The notes below the pieces were generated by a model, which saw nothing but the letters and a program-made list of their open reading frames with translations, was not told the origin of the DNA and did not search any database. Shown here piece after piece: positions 19,681-29,438 of a stretch of DNA of 64,000 bases. The first letter of the stretch is position 1, and each line of letters begins with the position of its first letter. The translations under genes were made by a program, and so were the position numbers. This DNA is from Shimia sp. GTDB taxonomy: Bacteria; Pseudomonadota; Alphaproteobacteria; Rhodobacterales; Rhodobacteraceae. The stretch lies in assembly GCA_024224295.1 (NCBI GenBank), contig JAAENN010000140.1:21587-85586 (forward strand), read 5' to 3'.

Positions 19681-20775
19681 TTAAGGGACCGCGCGTTGCG
19701 TGCTTTCGAGTTCCGACAGGATCTCGGCTGTGTGTTGACCGCGTCTTGGGGCTGGTTTGATGTCTGCTGGACGCCCGTCAAAGCGAGGGGCAGGGGCCGC
19801 TTGCAGGTTGCCATCGGTGTGATGCCAGACATGGCGCGCCGACATATGGGCCGCGTTGGCGCTATCTTCCGGGGAAAGTACCACGGCGACGCAGGCGTCA
19901 GAACCCGCAAACAGGTCATCCCAGTGCAGGCGCGGTTCGCGCACAAAGATGTCGGTCAGGCGGGCGGTGAGTTTGGGCCAGAGCGTGCGGTCGTGTTGTT
20001 TGGCAAATTCCGAGTCGTCTGAGAGGGCAAGCTTTTCGAGGAAGGCGGCGTAGAATTGTGGCTCGAGCGCCTGCACGGAGACATAGCCGCCATCTGCGCA
20101 GACGTAGCTGCGGGACCAGTGCGGGCCGTCGAGCAGGCTGTGACCACGCTCTATCGATAGGCCGCCGGCTTGGCGCAGGGCCATGAGGAGTGTCATCATG
20201 TGGGCAGAGCCATCCACAATGGCGGCGTCTACCACCGTACCTTTGCCCGTGGCTTGCGCGTTCAGGATTCCAGAGAGAATGCCTACGGTGAGGTAAAGCG
20301 CGCCACCACCAATGTCGCCCACAAGCGTGGCGGGCGTGATCGGGGGGGAGCCGGGTTCCGAGGCGTACCAGAGCGCGCCGGATTGGGCGATGTAGTTGAG
20401 GTCGTGACCGGCGGTTTCTGCGCGAGGCCCGGTTTGGCCCCACCCCGTCATGCGGCCATAGACCAAACGCGGATTGGTTGCGTGGCAATCGGCCGGACCG
20501 AGACCAAGGCGTTCCATGACACCGGGGCGGAAGCCTTCGATCAGCGCATCTGCGGTTGCGATGAGCTTTTTCGCAATAGCGAGGTCATCCGGGTTTTTGA
20601 GGTCCAAGGCGATGGAGCGTTTACCACGGTCGAGCACGGATTGGTCTGCGGTGATGGACCCGCCGCCCTTGCGGTGGATGGTGATCACATCCGCGCCCAA
20701 ATCGGCGAGGTGCATGGCGGCAAAGGGCCCGGGGCCAAGGCCTTCGATTTCGATGATGCGGATGCCGTTGAGCAT
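19681..20775 (-). CDS. CaiB/BaiF (class III) CoA-transferase / alpha-methylacyl-CoA racemase family
   Basis: MLNGIRIIEIEGLGPGPFAAMHLADLGADVITIHRKGG. Confidence 0.93.
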   Translation of the reverse strand: MLNGIRIIEIEGLGPGPFAAMHLADLGADVITIHRKGGGSITADQSVLDRGKRSIALDLKNPDDLAIAKKLIATADALIEGFRPGVMERLGLGPADCHATNPRLVYGRMTGWGQTGPRAETAGHDLNYIAQSGALWYASEPGSPPITPATLVGDIGGGALYLTVGILSGILNAQATGKGTVVDAAIVDGSAHMMTLLMALRQAGGLSIERGHSLLDGPHWSRSYVCADGGYVSVQALEPQFYAAFLEKLALSDDSEFAKQHDRTLWPKLTARLTDIFVREPRLHWDDLFAGSDACVAVVLSPEDSANAAHMSARHVWHHTDGNLQAAPAPRFDGRPADIKPAPRRGQHTAEILSELESTQRAVP

Positions 20776-20837
20776 GATGGTGCCTTCCTTGTCCCCACTG
20801 TTTGTCGCCTAGGGCCGCGGTCGACCCTGGGAGGGAG

Positions 20838-20868
20838 AAAAGCGCCCTCCCGTGGGGAGGGGCGGGCG
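20838..20868 (-). terminator. GC-rich hairpin with minus-strand T-run between SDR and CoA-transferase genes
   Basis: Minus strand CCCTCCC-CAC-GGGAGGGCGCTTTT. Confidence 0.55.
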
Positions 20869-20897
20869 CGGCCCGAGCTTGCGCCCGAGCCATAAGA

Positions 20898-21722
20898 TTA
20901 CAGTCCGTTCAGACCGCCGCCGACTGTGAGCACTTGAGCGGACACATAATTGCTTTCGGGGCAGCACATTAAGTAAACGCCGTCCGCCGCTTCTTCCGGT
21001 GTGCCGGGGCGGCCGAGTGGCACCATGGCAGCAAAACCACCTGCAACTTTGGTTGGGATGCCGATGCCCACTGTGTTGCCATCCACAGTGATGGATTTTT
21101 TGTCATCCGTGGCCTCGGTCAGGCGGGTTTCGATGTAACCAAAGGCGACGCAGTTCACGTTGACCTTGTAGCGGCCCCATTCTTTGGCCAGCGATTTGGT
21201 CAGGCCCAGCACCGCGGATTTGGCGGAAGAGTAGTTGGCCTGGCCAACGTTGCCGCCTGTGCCCGCAATCGACGAGATGTTCACCACCTTGCGGAAAACT
21301 TCGCGACCTTCTTCGGCTTCTTGTTTGGCGCGGCCCTTGATGAAGCCTGATGCGGCGCGCAGGATTTGGAAGGGGGCTTTCACGTGCACATCCATCATGG
21401 CGTCAAACTGATCGTCCGTCATGTGGCCAATCAGGCTGTCCCAAGTGTAGCCCGCGTTGTTGACGATGATGTCGATGGCGTTCCATTTTTCGACACCCGC
21501 GCCGATGAAGCGTTCGGCAAAGCCGTCTTCGGTGACGGAGCCGACCACGGCGATGGCGTTGCCACCTGCGGCGGTGATGTCGTCGACCACGGCTTGGGCG
21601 GGGGCTTCCTCGAGGTCGTTGAGCACGATGTTGGCGCCTTCAGCAGCAAGCTTTAAGGCGACCGCGCGGCCGATGCCGTTGCCTGCGCCGGTGATGTAGG
21701 CGGTTTTTCCGGTGAGTTTCAT
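20898..21722 (-). CDS. SDR-family oxidoreductase (3-hydroxyacyl-CoA dehydrogenase type)
   Basis: TGAGNGIG; YSSAK active site. Confidence 0.9.
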   Translation of the reverse strand: MKLTGKTAYITGAGNGIGRAVALKLAAEGANIVLNDLEEAPAQAVVDDITAAGGNAIAVVGSVTEDGFAERFIGAGVEKWNAIDIIVNNAGYTWDSLIGHMTDDQFDAMMDVHVKAPFQILRAASGFIKGRAKQEAEEGREVFRKVVNISSIAGTGGNVGQANYSSAKSAVLGLTKSLAKEWGRYKVNVNCVAFGYIETRLTEATDDKKSITVDGNTVGIGIPTKVAGGFAAMVPLGRPGTPEEAADGVYLMCCPESNYVSAQVLTVGGGLNGL

Positions 21723-21732
21723 TTGGCGGTCC

Positions 21733-22881
21733 TCAGTCGATGTCCAGCGAGCGGGCGATCACTTCTTTCATGATCTCGTTAGTGCCGCCGTAGATTTTCT
21801 GTACTCGCGCGTCGGTGTAGAGTTCCGAAATCGGATATTCGGACATGTAGCCGTAGCCGCCGTGTAGCTGCAGACATTCGTCCACGATTTCGCATTGAGT
21901 CTGCGTGCCCCACCATTTCGCCATCGCGGCTTTTTCTGCGGTGAGCTGCTCGGCCTCAAGTTCGGTCAGGCAGGTGTCACAGAAAGAGGCAAGCAGTTCG
22001 ATTTTAGTGGCGCATTCGGCGAGTTTGAAACGGGTGTTTTGGAAGTCCATCACGCGTTTGCCGAAGGCTTTGCGCTCTTTCACGTAAGCGAGCGTGTGCT
22101 CAAGTGCGCATTGGGACGCGCCAAGGGCCATGTAGCCGAGGATCAGGCGTTCCCAGGGGAGTTGTTTCATCAATTGGATGAACCCCTGGCCTTCTTCTGT
22201 GCCAATCAGGTTGGTCAGAGGGACCCGCACGTCGGTGAAGCTGAGCTCTGCCGTGTCGTTGCGCTTCATGCCCATCTTCTTGAGGCAGCGGCCCACAGCG
22301 AAGCCTTCGAGGCCTTCGGTTTCCACCACAATCAGGCTCACGCCGCGGCCTTTGGCGGTGGGGTCGGTTTTGGCGACGAGCAGGATCAGGTCAGCGGAGC
22401 CGCCGTTGGTGATGAAGGTTTTGGAGCCGTTGATGAGATACTCGTTGCCGTCACGGATGGCGGTGGTTTTCACCGCTTGCAGATCGGAGCCGGTACCGGG
22501 TTCGGTCATGGCGATGGCGGCGATTTTGTCCCCTGAAGAGAGGTCTGGCAGCCAGCGGGCCTTTTGCTCATCAGTGCCAAATGCGGTGATGTAATGCGCG
22601 GCGATGTTGTGCACGGAGACGCCCCAACCGCTGTCGCCCGCTTTGGTTTGTTCCAGAAAGGTCACCGCGTCGAAGTGGCGCGACAGGCCAAGGCCGCTGT
22701 GCTCTTCAGGAAAGGTTGCGCCGAGGATGCCAAGCTCGCCTGCCTTTTTCCAAAGAGATTTAGGGATGACACCGGCTTCAGTCCAGGCGTCTTTGTTGGG
22801 GGTGACCTCTTCGTCAAAGAAGCGTTTGACAGTGTCGGCGAAGGCTAGGTGGTCTTCGTTCATCCACATGTGATTGGGCAT
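21733..22881 (-). CDS. Acyl-CoA dehydrogenase
   Basis: AIAMTEPGTGSDLQAVKTTA; LHGGYGYMSEYPISELYTDARVQKIYGGTNEIMKEVIARSL. Confidence 0.96.
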   Translation of the reverse strand: MPNHMWMNEDHLAFADTVKRFFDEEVTPNKDAWTEAGVIPKSLWKKAGELGILGATFPEEHSGLGLSRHFDAVTFLEQTKAGDSGWGVSVHNIAAHYITAFGTDEQKARWLPDLSSGDKIAAIAMTEPGTGSDLQAVKTTAIRDGNEYLINGSKTFITNGGSADLILLVAKTDPTAKGRGVSLIVVETEGLEGFAVGRCLKKMGMKRNDTAELSFTDVRVPLTNLIGTEEGQGFIQLMKQLPWERLILGYMALGASQCALEHTLAYVKERKAFGKRVMDFQNTRFKLAECATKIELLASFCDTCLTELEAEQLTAEKAAMAKWWGTQTQCEIVDECLQLHGGYGYMSEYPISELYTDARVQKIYGGTNEIMKEVIARSLDID

Positions 22882-22901
22882 GGGGTAATCCTATTGTGAG
22901 T

Positions 22902-23321
22902 TTAGGGCGTGCCGCAGATTTTGGCTTCGCCGCGCAGGGTTTGAGTGCCGTCATCGATATGAGCGGCGAGCTTCACGGTGAGCAGGACGCGGCCGTGCTC
23001 TTCATGGCGGTCCACGACGGTACCGGAGCAGGTGAGTGTGGCCCCAACGGGCGTGATCGCGGTGAAGCGGGTTGAGAGGGCGCGCATGCGGTCTTGGCCT
23101 GCCCAGTCTGTCGCAAGGCGCCCCAGTTGCGCCATGGACAACATGCCGTGGGCAAAGACGTCGTCCATGCCGGCGTTTTTGGCAAAGTCCAGATCGATAT
23201 GGATCGGGTTGTGATCGCCGGAGGTACCCGCGTAAAGCGCCAATGTGGTGCGGGAAATTGGTCCGAAGGTGAGTTCAGGAAGTGGATCGCCGACTTTGGC
23301 ATTGGTTGGTGTGACGGTCAT
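22902..23321 (-). CDS. MaoC-like hydratase
   Basis: SGDHNPIHID hydratase motif. Confidence 0.88.
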   Translation of the reverse strand: MTVTPTNAKVGDPLPELTFGPISRTTLALYAGTSGDHNPIHIDLDFAKNAGMDDVFAHGMLSMAQLGRLATDWAGQDRMRALSTRFTAITPVGATLTCSGTVVDRHEEHGRVLLTVKLAAHIDDGTQTLRGEAKICGTP

Positions 23322-23333
23322 GATGTCTTTCCC

Positions 23334-23801
23334 TCAGCCCAGACGGTGAATGATGCCGCGAGTGGCCTCAACCAAGAGGCCGCGCATGGGGTGGGTGATG
23401 CGGGTGGTGATGTGGGCGATTTCCAGTTTGCCACCTTTGGCGTCGGTGAAATCTGTCACTTCGTTTTCGACGGTCACCACATCTCCGGCAAACATCGGGT
23501 CGTGGTAGGTGTAGGCCTCGGTGCCATGCAGCAGGACGCGCAGGTCGCCGTTGATCAGTTCCAGAATGTCGGGCAAACCTTTGCGCCGCGCGATCTGGTC
23601 GGCAAAGGTGCCAACCACCACCGCGTAGGTGGCTGGAGCTAGGATGTCTGGGTGGCCTGCGGCCTGTGCGGCCTCGGGGTCGAGGTAGACTGGATCGCTT
23701 TCGCCGATGGTTTCGGAAAAAAACGCGAGTGGGCCGCGTTCCAGCGTGACCTCAATAGGTGGTGTCACATGACCTTTGGTGGATCGGTTGAAGATGCCCA
23801 T
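23334..23801 (-). CDS. FAS1-like / MaoC N-terminal-type dehydratase domain protein
   Basis: ETIGESDPVYLDPEAAQAAGHPDILAPATYAVVV. Confidence 0.82.
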   Translation of the reverse strand: MGIFNRSTKGHVTPPIEVTLERGPLAFFSETIGESDPVYLDPEAAQAAGHPDILAPATYAVVVGTFADQIARRKGLPDILELINGDLRVLLHGTEAYTYHDPMFAGDVVTVENEVTDFTDAKGGKLEIAHITTRITHPMRGLLVEATRGIIHRLG

Positions 23802-23806
23802 GTGGA

Positions 23807-24991
23807 TTATGCCGCTTGATATAGGGTTACGACGCAGGCGCCGCCGAGGCCGAGGTTATGTTGGAGGGCTGTCTTTGCTCCGTCAACTTGGCGGGCGTCG
23901 GCAGTGCCGCGCAGCTGATGGGTTAGTTCGTAACATTGGGCGAGGCCTGTGGCACCCAGCGGGTGGCCTTTGGAGAGCAGGCCACCGGAGGGGTTGGTGA
24001 CAAACTTACCGCCATAGGTGTTGTCGCCGTCGGCAATGAACTTTTGCGCTGTGCCTTCCGGTGTGAGGCCGAGGCCTTCGTAGGTGATGAGTTCGTTGTG
24101 GGCGAAGCAGTCGTGTAACTCGACCACGTCGACATCGTCGATGGAAATGCCGGAAGCTTCCTGCACCTGTTTTGCGGCGGCGGCGGTCATGTCGTAGCCA
24201 ACCACTTGCATCATGTCCTGCGCCTCGAACGTGGAGGCGTAGTCGGTGGTCATGGATTGGGCTTTGATTTTCACGGTGGTGTCGATGCCGTGTTTGGCGG
24301 CAAAAGCCTCAGAGCAGAGAATGGCCGCGGCCCCGCCGCAGGTGGGCGGGCAGGCCATAAGGCGGGTCATCACGCCGTCCCACATCACCGGGGCGGCGAG
24401 GACTTCTTCGGTTGTGACTTCCGTCGCAAACAGGGCAAGAGGGTTTTTGGTGGCGTGGCGAGAGGCCTTGGCGCGGATCTTGGCAAAGTCTGCCAGTTCG
24501 GTGCCATACTTCTCCATGTGTGATTTGCCTGCACCGCCGAAGTAACGCAAAGCAAGCGGCACTTCGGCGTGGCCCACAAGTGTGTCGCAGGCATTGTCAA
24601 AGTCATCAAACGGTGTGGGGCGGTCGGTCCAATGGCTGGTCAGTGCGCCGCGTTGCATTTGTTCAAATCCAACTGCAAGGACACAGTCGACCATACCACT
24701 TTCGATGGCTTGACGGGCCATGTAGAGCGCGGTGGAGCCAGTGGAGCAGTTGTTATTCACATTGATGATGGGAATGCCGGACATGCCCACATGGTAAAGG
24801 GCTTTTTGACCACAGGTACTGTCGCCATAGACGTAGCCAGCATAGGCTTGTTGCACGTCTTTGTAGCTCAGACCGGCATCTTTCAACGCGGCCTGCACGG
24901 CGGCGGCGCCCATTTGATCATAGCTGTCTGATGCGCCTGGTTTGGCAAACTTGATCATGCCGACGCCGGCAACAATGGTCTCTGTGCTCAT
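23807..24991 (-). CDS. Thiolase family / SCP-x-like lipid-transfer protein (start revised to 24991)
   Basis: MSTETIVAGVGMIKFAKPG...; NNCSTGSTALYMARQAIESG; NPSGGLLSKGHPLGATGLAQ. Confidence 0.92.
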   Translation of the reverse strand: MSTETIVAGVGMIKFAKPGASDSYDQMGAAAVQAALKDAGLSYKDVQQAYAGYVYGDSTCGQKALYHVGMSGIPIINVNNNCSTGSTALYMARQAIESGMVDCVLAVGFEQMQRGALTSHWTDRPTPFDDFDNACDTLVGHAEVPLALRYFGGAGKSHMEKYGTELADFAKIRAKASRHATKNPLALFATEVTTEEVLAAPVMWDGVMTRLMACPPTCGGAAAILCSEAFAAKHGIDTTVKIKAQSMTTDYASTFEAQDMMQVVGYDMTAAAAKQVQEASGISIDDVDVVELHDCFAHNELITYEGLGLTPEGTAQKFIADGDNTYGGKFVTNPSGGLLSKGHPLGATGLAQCYELTHQLRGTADARQVDGAKTALQHNLGLGGACVVTLYQAA

Positions 24992-25081
24992 GTGAATATC
25001 TCCTCGCTTGCACGAAGTATCGGATTGACGGAGATATCTTGCAAATTCAATATTCGATATAGGTATTCTTTGGAGGAATGG

Positions 25082-25990
25082 ATGAACCTGACCAAGCTGC
25101 GTTATGTGGTTGCCGTGGATCGTCAAGGCGCGATCTCAGCCGCGGCGCGTGCACTAAATGTCACGCAATCTGCGGTGACAAAGGCGGTCGCCGATGTGGA
25201 GCAGGACGTGGGCGCAGCGTTGTTTGAGCGTCATGCGCGGGGCGTGACGGCCACTGCGGAGGGGCGCGGGTTTATTGATCGTGCCGCGCGGATTCTGGCG
25301 GATGTAGATCAGCTGGTTGCGGATGTGGATGAAGGGCGGCAGACGCGGGAGCAGGTTTTGCGGATTGGTGTGTCACCCAGCTCCATGGAAGGGCTAATGA
25401 GTCGTGCGATCTGGGCTTTGGTGGGAGCGCATCCGGAGGTGCGCATTCATTTGCGAGGAGCCCCGTTTGAGACGGCGGTGCAGTTGTTTCGGCAGGGTGA
25501 TTTGGATGCATTGATTGGTCCGTCGCGGCCGTTGATGGCGGAGGCCGGGGTGCGTTGTGATCCGCTACCGCCGCTTAACGCGTTGTTTTTTGTTCGGCGC
25601 GGGCATCCCCTGGTGGGGCGCCCGGTGAATGGTGAGGACTTGGCCGGTTTGCCATTGATTGTGCCGGAGCCAAGCGGCCCGTATGCGGAACCAATCCAGC
25701 ATTTGGTACAGGCGGGAGAGGTCGACCCGATGCGGCGGCTGCACATTATGCCAAGCTTTACCATGGCCGCAGGTGTCATTGAGCGTAGTGAGGCGGTGGG
25801 CGTGGTGGTGGACAGCTATGCCCAGAGTCGCCAGTTTCGAAGCCGCTTTGAGATATTGGAATTCCCACAGCAGACATCTTTGCCAATGGCGGTGGCCTAC
25901 CGCAGCGGCGGCCAGCGGGGACGGGCGCTTGGCTGGTTTTTGAAGGCGGTACAGGAGTTTCCGCCGACCTTGGGAGCGGAGATGCCCTAG
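25082..25990 (+). CDS. LysR-family transcriptional regulator
   Basis: MNLTKLRYVVAVDRQGAISAAARALNVTQSAVTKAVADVEQDVGAALFERHARG. Confidence 0.95.
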   Translation: MNLTKLRYVVAVDRQGAISAAARALNVTQSAVTKAVADVEQDVGAALFERHARGVTATAEGRGFIDRAARILADVDQLVADVDEGRQTREQVLRIGVSPSSMEGLMSRAIWALVGAHPEVRIHLRGAPFETAVQLFRQGDLDALIGPSRPLMAEAGVRCDPLPPLNALFFVRRGHPLVGRPVNGEDLAGLPLIVPEPSGPYAEPIQHLVQAGEVDPMRRLHIMPSFTMAAGVIERSEAVGVVVDSYAQSRQFRSRFEILEFPQQTSLPMAVAYRSGGQRGRALGWFLKAVQEFPPTLGAEMP

Positions 25991-25993
25991 GGG

Positions 25994-28543
25994 TTATTCG
26001 GCGGCGTCCGGCGCGTTCTGGTCAATGCGTGTGGCGCGCCATAGGGACGGAATTTGCGTGACCAACTCCTCAAACAACCGTGTGTTGCCTTGTTTGGCAG
26101 CAGTGTCAGCTTGCGCAAGTATATCTTGCAGTGCGTGGGCGCCAAAGATTGCTGCGGCGCCTGATACGTCATGGCAACGTTTGGCCACATCCTTAAAATC
26201 GCGGTAGGGCGCGGTGACGGCAGCGAGCAGGGCATCGCCTTCGTCCAGAAACCGTGCTTGCAGGCGGTTGTAGGTGTCTTGTGGCAGGCCAGCGCGCGGG
26301 GCTGGCCCAGCGTCGGGCGCGCTTGATGCGGAGAAACTGTTTTGCAGTATCGTTTGCAAAGACGGGCGGCGGATTGGTTTGGCAAGAAAGGCGCTCATAC
26401 CGGCGGCAAGAAAGCGGTCGCGGTCTTCTGGCAGAATATTGGCGGAGACAGCGACGATTGGGGTGGCTTTGTTGGGGCCTTCGCCCGCGCGAATTTGTTT
26501 GGTGGCCGCGAGGCCGTCCATGATGGGCATGGCGATGTCCATCAGGATCATGTCGAACTGTTTGGCTTGGGCAAGTTGCACACCTTCCGCGCCGTTTGAA
26601 GCCAGTGTGACCCAATGGCCTTCGCGTTGCAGCAGCTCCTGTGCCAGCTCTCGGTTGATGTCATTGTCCTCGACCACAAGCATGTGCAGGTGTGCGAGTT
26701 CCGGTTCCGGATCGCTGGCCTCTGGGGCAGGTGGTTGCCGCCCGTCTTCCATGGGGAGCCGTACCCAGAAAGTACTGCCGACCTCCGGCGTGCTTTCCAC
26801 ACCAATCTCGCCACCCAGAGCGGTGACAGTGCGCCGCGCAATACCAAGGCCGAGACCTGTGCCACCGGGCACACGGCCCAGCGTCGGGGCGTTGGTGACA
26901 AAGTCATCAAACACTTTGGGCAGGCGGTTTGCTGTGATGCCGATCCCTGTATCGCTGACCCTCAGCTCGATTGCGGGATGACCGTTGATGGTTTCAGGCA
27001 AGGCTTCGGCTTCAATTGTGATCGTACCGTTGTCTGTGAACTTGATGGCGTTGCCAACGAGGTTGAGCAACACCTGTTCTAGCGCGGCGCGATCCGTGCG
27101 CACCCAGACGCGGGGAGGGCCTTCCCAACGCCAGCTGAGCGTGGTGCCATGGCGGTTGGCGGCCGAGAGCTGGCTGTCGACCAGCTCTTGCAGCAAGGAA
27201 GACAAGTCTGTGCAAGCGATGTTGGTTTCGAGTTTACCGGCTTCAAAGCGGGTGATGTCGAGAACGGTGTCGACATGGCGCATGAGCACCCGGCCGGAAA
27301 TTTCCATATTGCGCACATAGCGGGTTTGCACAGGCCCAAGTGCAGTGTCGTTGAGCAGGCTGAGGTTGCCGAGGATGCCATTGAGAGGCGTGCGGATTTC
27401 GTGGCTCATGACTGCGAGGAATTCGGCCTTGGCACGTTCGCCGGCCAAGGCACGGTCGCGGGTTTCGAGTAGCTCTTTTTCTGCGGCGACGCGGTGGGAA
27501 ATATCGTGCAAGAAACCGATGAGAATTCTTTCATCATTGTCTTCGGCCATCTCAATGGCAATTTCGATTGGAAAGATTGTACCGTCAGAACGCTTGGCAT
27601 CCATGCGCACGCGGCCTTTGCTGGCGGCGTGGCGGTCTTGGCCAGTGAGAATGCGTTCCATGGCGCGGTAGTGTGAATCGCGCAGACCCGGGGGGGCGAT
27701 CAAGTCCTGGATGTTTTGCCCCCGAATGTCTTCGTAGCGGTAGCCAAAGATGGCCTCCGACGCCTTGTTGAATTCGAGCACTGCCCCGGTACTGTCGACC
27801 ACCAGCACCCCATCCATTGAAGTGGAGAGTATGGTGCTCATCCGGCGGTTGGCTTGAGATAGGGCGTGACCTTTTTGGCGCGCGACGCGGTTTGCAAAAA
27901 GAAGGTTGATCAGTAGACCCAGCACCGCGGCGATGAGCAGAAGCGCAATGGAGGCCAGGCGGTAAAGCGTTTGGGTGATGCGCTGGCGCGCAGCGTCGTT
28001 CTCTTTGGCGTAGAGCGATATGCCAGATAGAGACATGGTGCGCGAATCGTCCCGCAGATGCGCGGATCGCACCGAAAGCAATGGTAACGCCGCAATCAGA
28101 TCCTCGTCTGGTCTGTCAATAATGAGCACAGCTTCTGCCATGAAATTGTTGACGCGTTGGAGCGCGTTTTCGAATGCCGGTTCGACTGCGAGGCGGCGGT
28201 AAGCCGGGGCGGTGGCCATTGAGGTGACACGGCTGTACAGGATGTCAAACCGAAGGCGTAACCTATCCAAATCCGGGTCGGGTGAGAGACTGGCGGCTTC
28301 TAGAGCGCCTGAAAAGTCGCGTGTTTCCAATTCAATCTGTGCCAGAGACCATTCCAGATCGTTTGAGGCTAGCAGTTTAATATTACGCAGGTTTGTAAAA
28401 ACTTGGGAGGCGGTGATAAAGGCGAAGATCAGCAGTATTGCTATGCAGGCTGTCAGTATTACACCAAGTATACGCAGGGCTTTGTTTTTGCGCTGAGGTG
28501 CATTTGCACCAACGGCAAAGGCTGATGTTGGCAGACGGCTCAC
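25994..28543 (-). CDS. Hybrid sensor histidine kinase: TM-periplasmic-TM, PAS, HisKA, HATPase, REC, C-terminal Hpt-like domain
   Basis: FLAVMSHEIRTPLNGILGN; GTGLGLGIARR; MILMDIAMPIMDGLAA; AKRCHDVSGAAAIFGA. Confidence 0.95.
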   Translation of the reverse strand: MSRLPTSAFAVGANAPQRKNKALRILGVILTACIAILLIFAFITASQVFTNLRNIKLLASNDLEWSLAQIELETRDFSGALEAASLSPDPDLDRLRLRFDILYSRVTSMATAPAYRRLAVEPAFENALQRVNNFMAEAVLIIDRPDEDLIAALPLLSVRSAHLRDDSRTMSLSGISLYAKENDAARQRITQTLYRLASIALLLIAAVLGLLINLLFANRVARQKGHALSQANRRMSTILSTSMDGVLVVDSTGAVLEFNKASEAIFGYRYEDIRGQNIQDLIAPPGLRDSHYRAMERILTGQDRHAASKGRVRMDAKRSDGTIFPIEIAIEMAEDNDERILIGFLHDISHRVAAEKELLETRDRALAGERAKAEFLAVMSHEIRTPLNGILGNLSLLNDTALGPVQTRYVRNMEISGRVLMRHVDTVLDITRFEAGKLETNIACTDLSSLLQELVDSQLSAANRHGTTLSWRWEGPPRVWVRTDRAALEQVLLNLVGNAIKFTDNGTITIEAEALPETINGHPAIELRVSDTGIGITANRLPKVFDDFVTNAPTLGRVPGGTGLGLGIARRTVTALGGEIGVESTPEVGSTFWVRLPMEDGRQPPAPEASDPEPELAHLHMLVVEDNDINRELAQELLQREGHWVTLASNGAEGVQLAQAKQFDMILMDIAMPIMDGLAATKQIRAGEGPNKATPIVAVSANILPEDRDRFLAAGMSAFLAKPIRRPSLQTILQNSFSASSAPDAGPAPRAGLPQDTYNRLQARFLDEGDALLAAVTAPYRDFKDVAKRCHDVSGAAAIFGAHALQDILAQADTAAKQGNTRLFEELVTQIPSLWRATRIDQNAPDAAE

Positions 28544-28642
28544 AGATGGACACCGTCAAGCAGAGGTTCCTGCCATGCTGTACGAGGTCGATCGGGCGGC
28601 CAAAGGTCAGATAAAGTGCGCAGGGTTTGCATGCGCAAAACT

Positions 28643-29164
28643 CTAATCGACGACTTCGATCCTGTCGAGTTGCCAAACCGCGCGGGAATGTATCTGCGAC
28701 GTCCGGTATTTGGGATCGGAATCAAAGGGGTAGATTACCCACAAAGGCCCTTTGTCGCGACGGTGCATTGGCTCGCTATTCGTTTCGTAGGCCAAAATTG
28801 GTGCATCTGCCTCAAGCGAGTCGACCGGAATTTCGATGGTGTAGTCGTTGATGGCAGAGGCCCGTAGCGTGCTGCCGGAACTCCCCAGAGTTTCCAGCAG
28901 CGACGCCAGCGGTACACCCGTGAACATAAGAACCCCGTCGGTCCATATGGTCGTGGTTGAAATGGAGACTGCAGGTAATGCGCGCAGCATCTCCAAATCG
29001 TACTGAGCTGTCTCGGCGACGTTTTTTACGTCGATCGTTCCCGATACAGTCAGAATGACATCGCCGGACGGAACGTCCATTGTGTCAGATGCCCAAACTG
29101 GGCCTGTGAGTGGTAGCAAAAGCCAAGCGGTCAGCGCGAAAACTGTTCGAATTGTTTTACGCAT
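28643..29164 (-). CDS. Secreted SUOX-fold / oxidoreductase molybdopterin-binding-like protein lacking cysteine
   Basis: Signal peptide MRKTIRTVFALTAWLLLPLTGPVWA; TTTIWTDGVLMFTGVPLASLLETLG. Confidence 0.72.
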   Translation of the reverse strand: MRKTIRTVFALTAWLLLPLTGPVWASDTMDVPSGDVILTVSGTIDVKNVAETAQYDLEMLRALPAVSISTTTIWTDGVLMFTGVPLASLLETLGSSGSTLRASAINDYTIEIPVDSLEADAPILAYETNSEPMHRRDKGPLWVIYPFDSDPKYRTSQIHSRAVWQLDRIEVVD

Positions 29165-29438
29165 GCCCTGCCGCCCCGTTATGCTTAACTTATGTATAGT
29201 CCCAAACACGTATTACGCGCATCTGGTCAAGAGGATAAGTGTGCTATACAAAAGGGTAGGTTTGCCGTTAGGTAAGGCCGACTTTTTTGTTAAAATTTTC
29301 TGGATCTTGTCTTGGTGGTGGCGAAGAACGTTTACACTTTGACTACATTTTTTGTAACAAGCCGCCCTGAGTTTGGTACTGTTTGGCTAAAGTAGGTAGC
29401 GACACGCGCACTGAAATACGGCCCCTTGGAGGACCGCT

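Noticed and set aside
21895-22536. 213-aa + strand ORF opposite acyl-CoA dehydrogenase
   Set aside because: His/Ala/Gly-rich shadow of a GC-rich conserved gene
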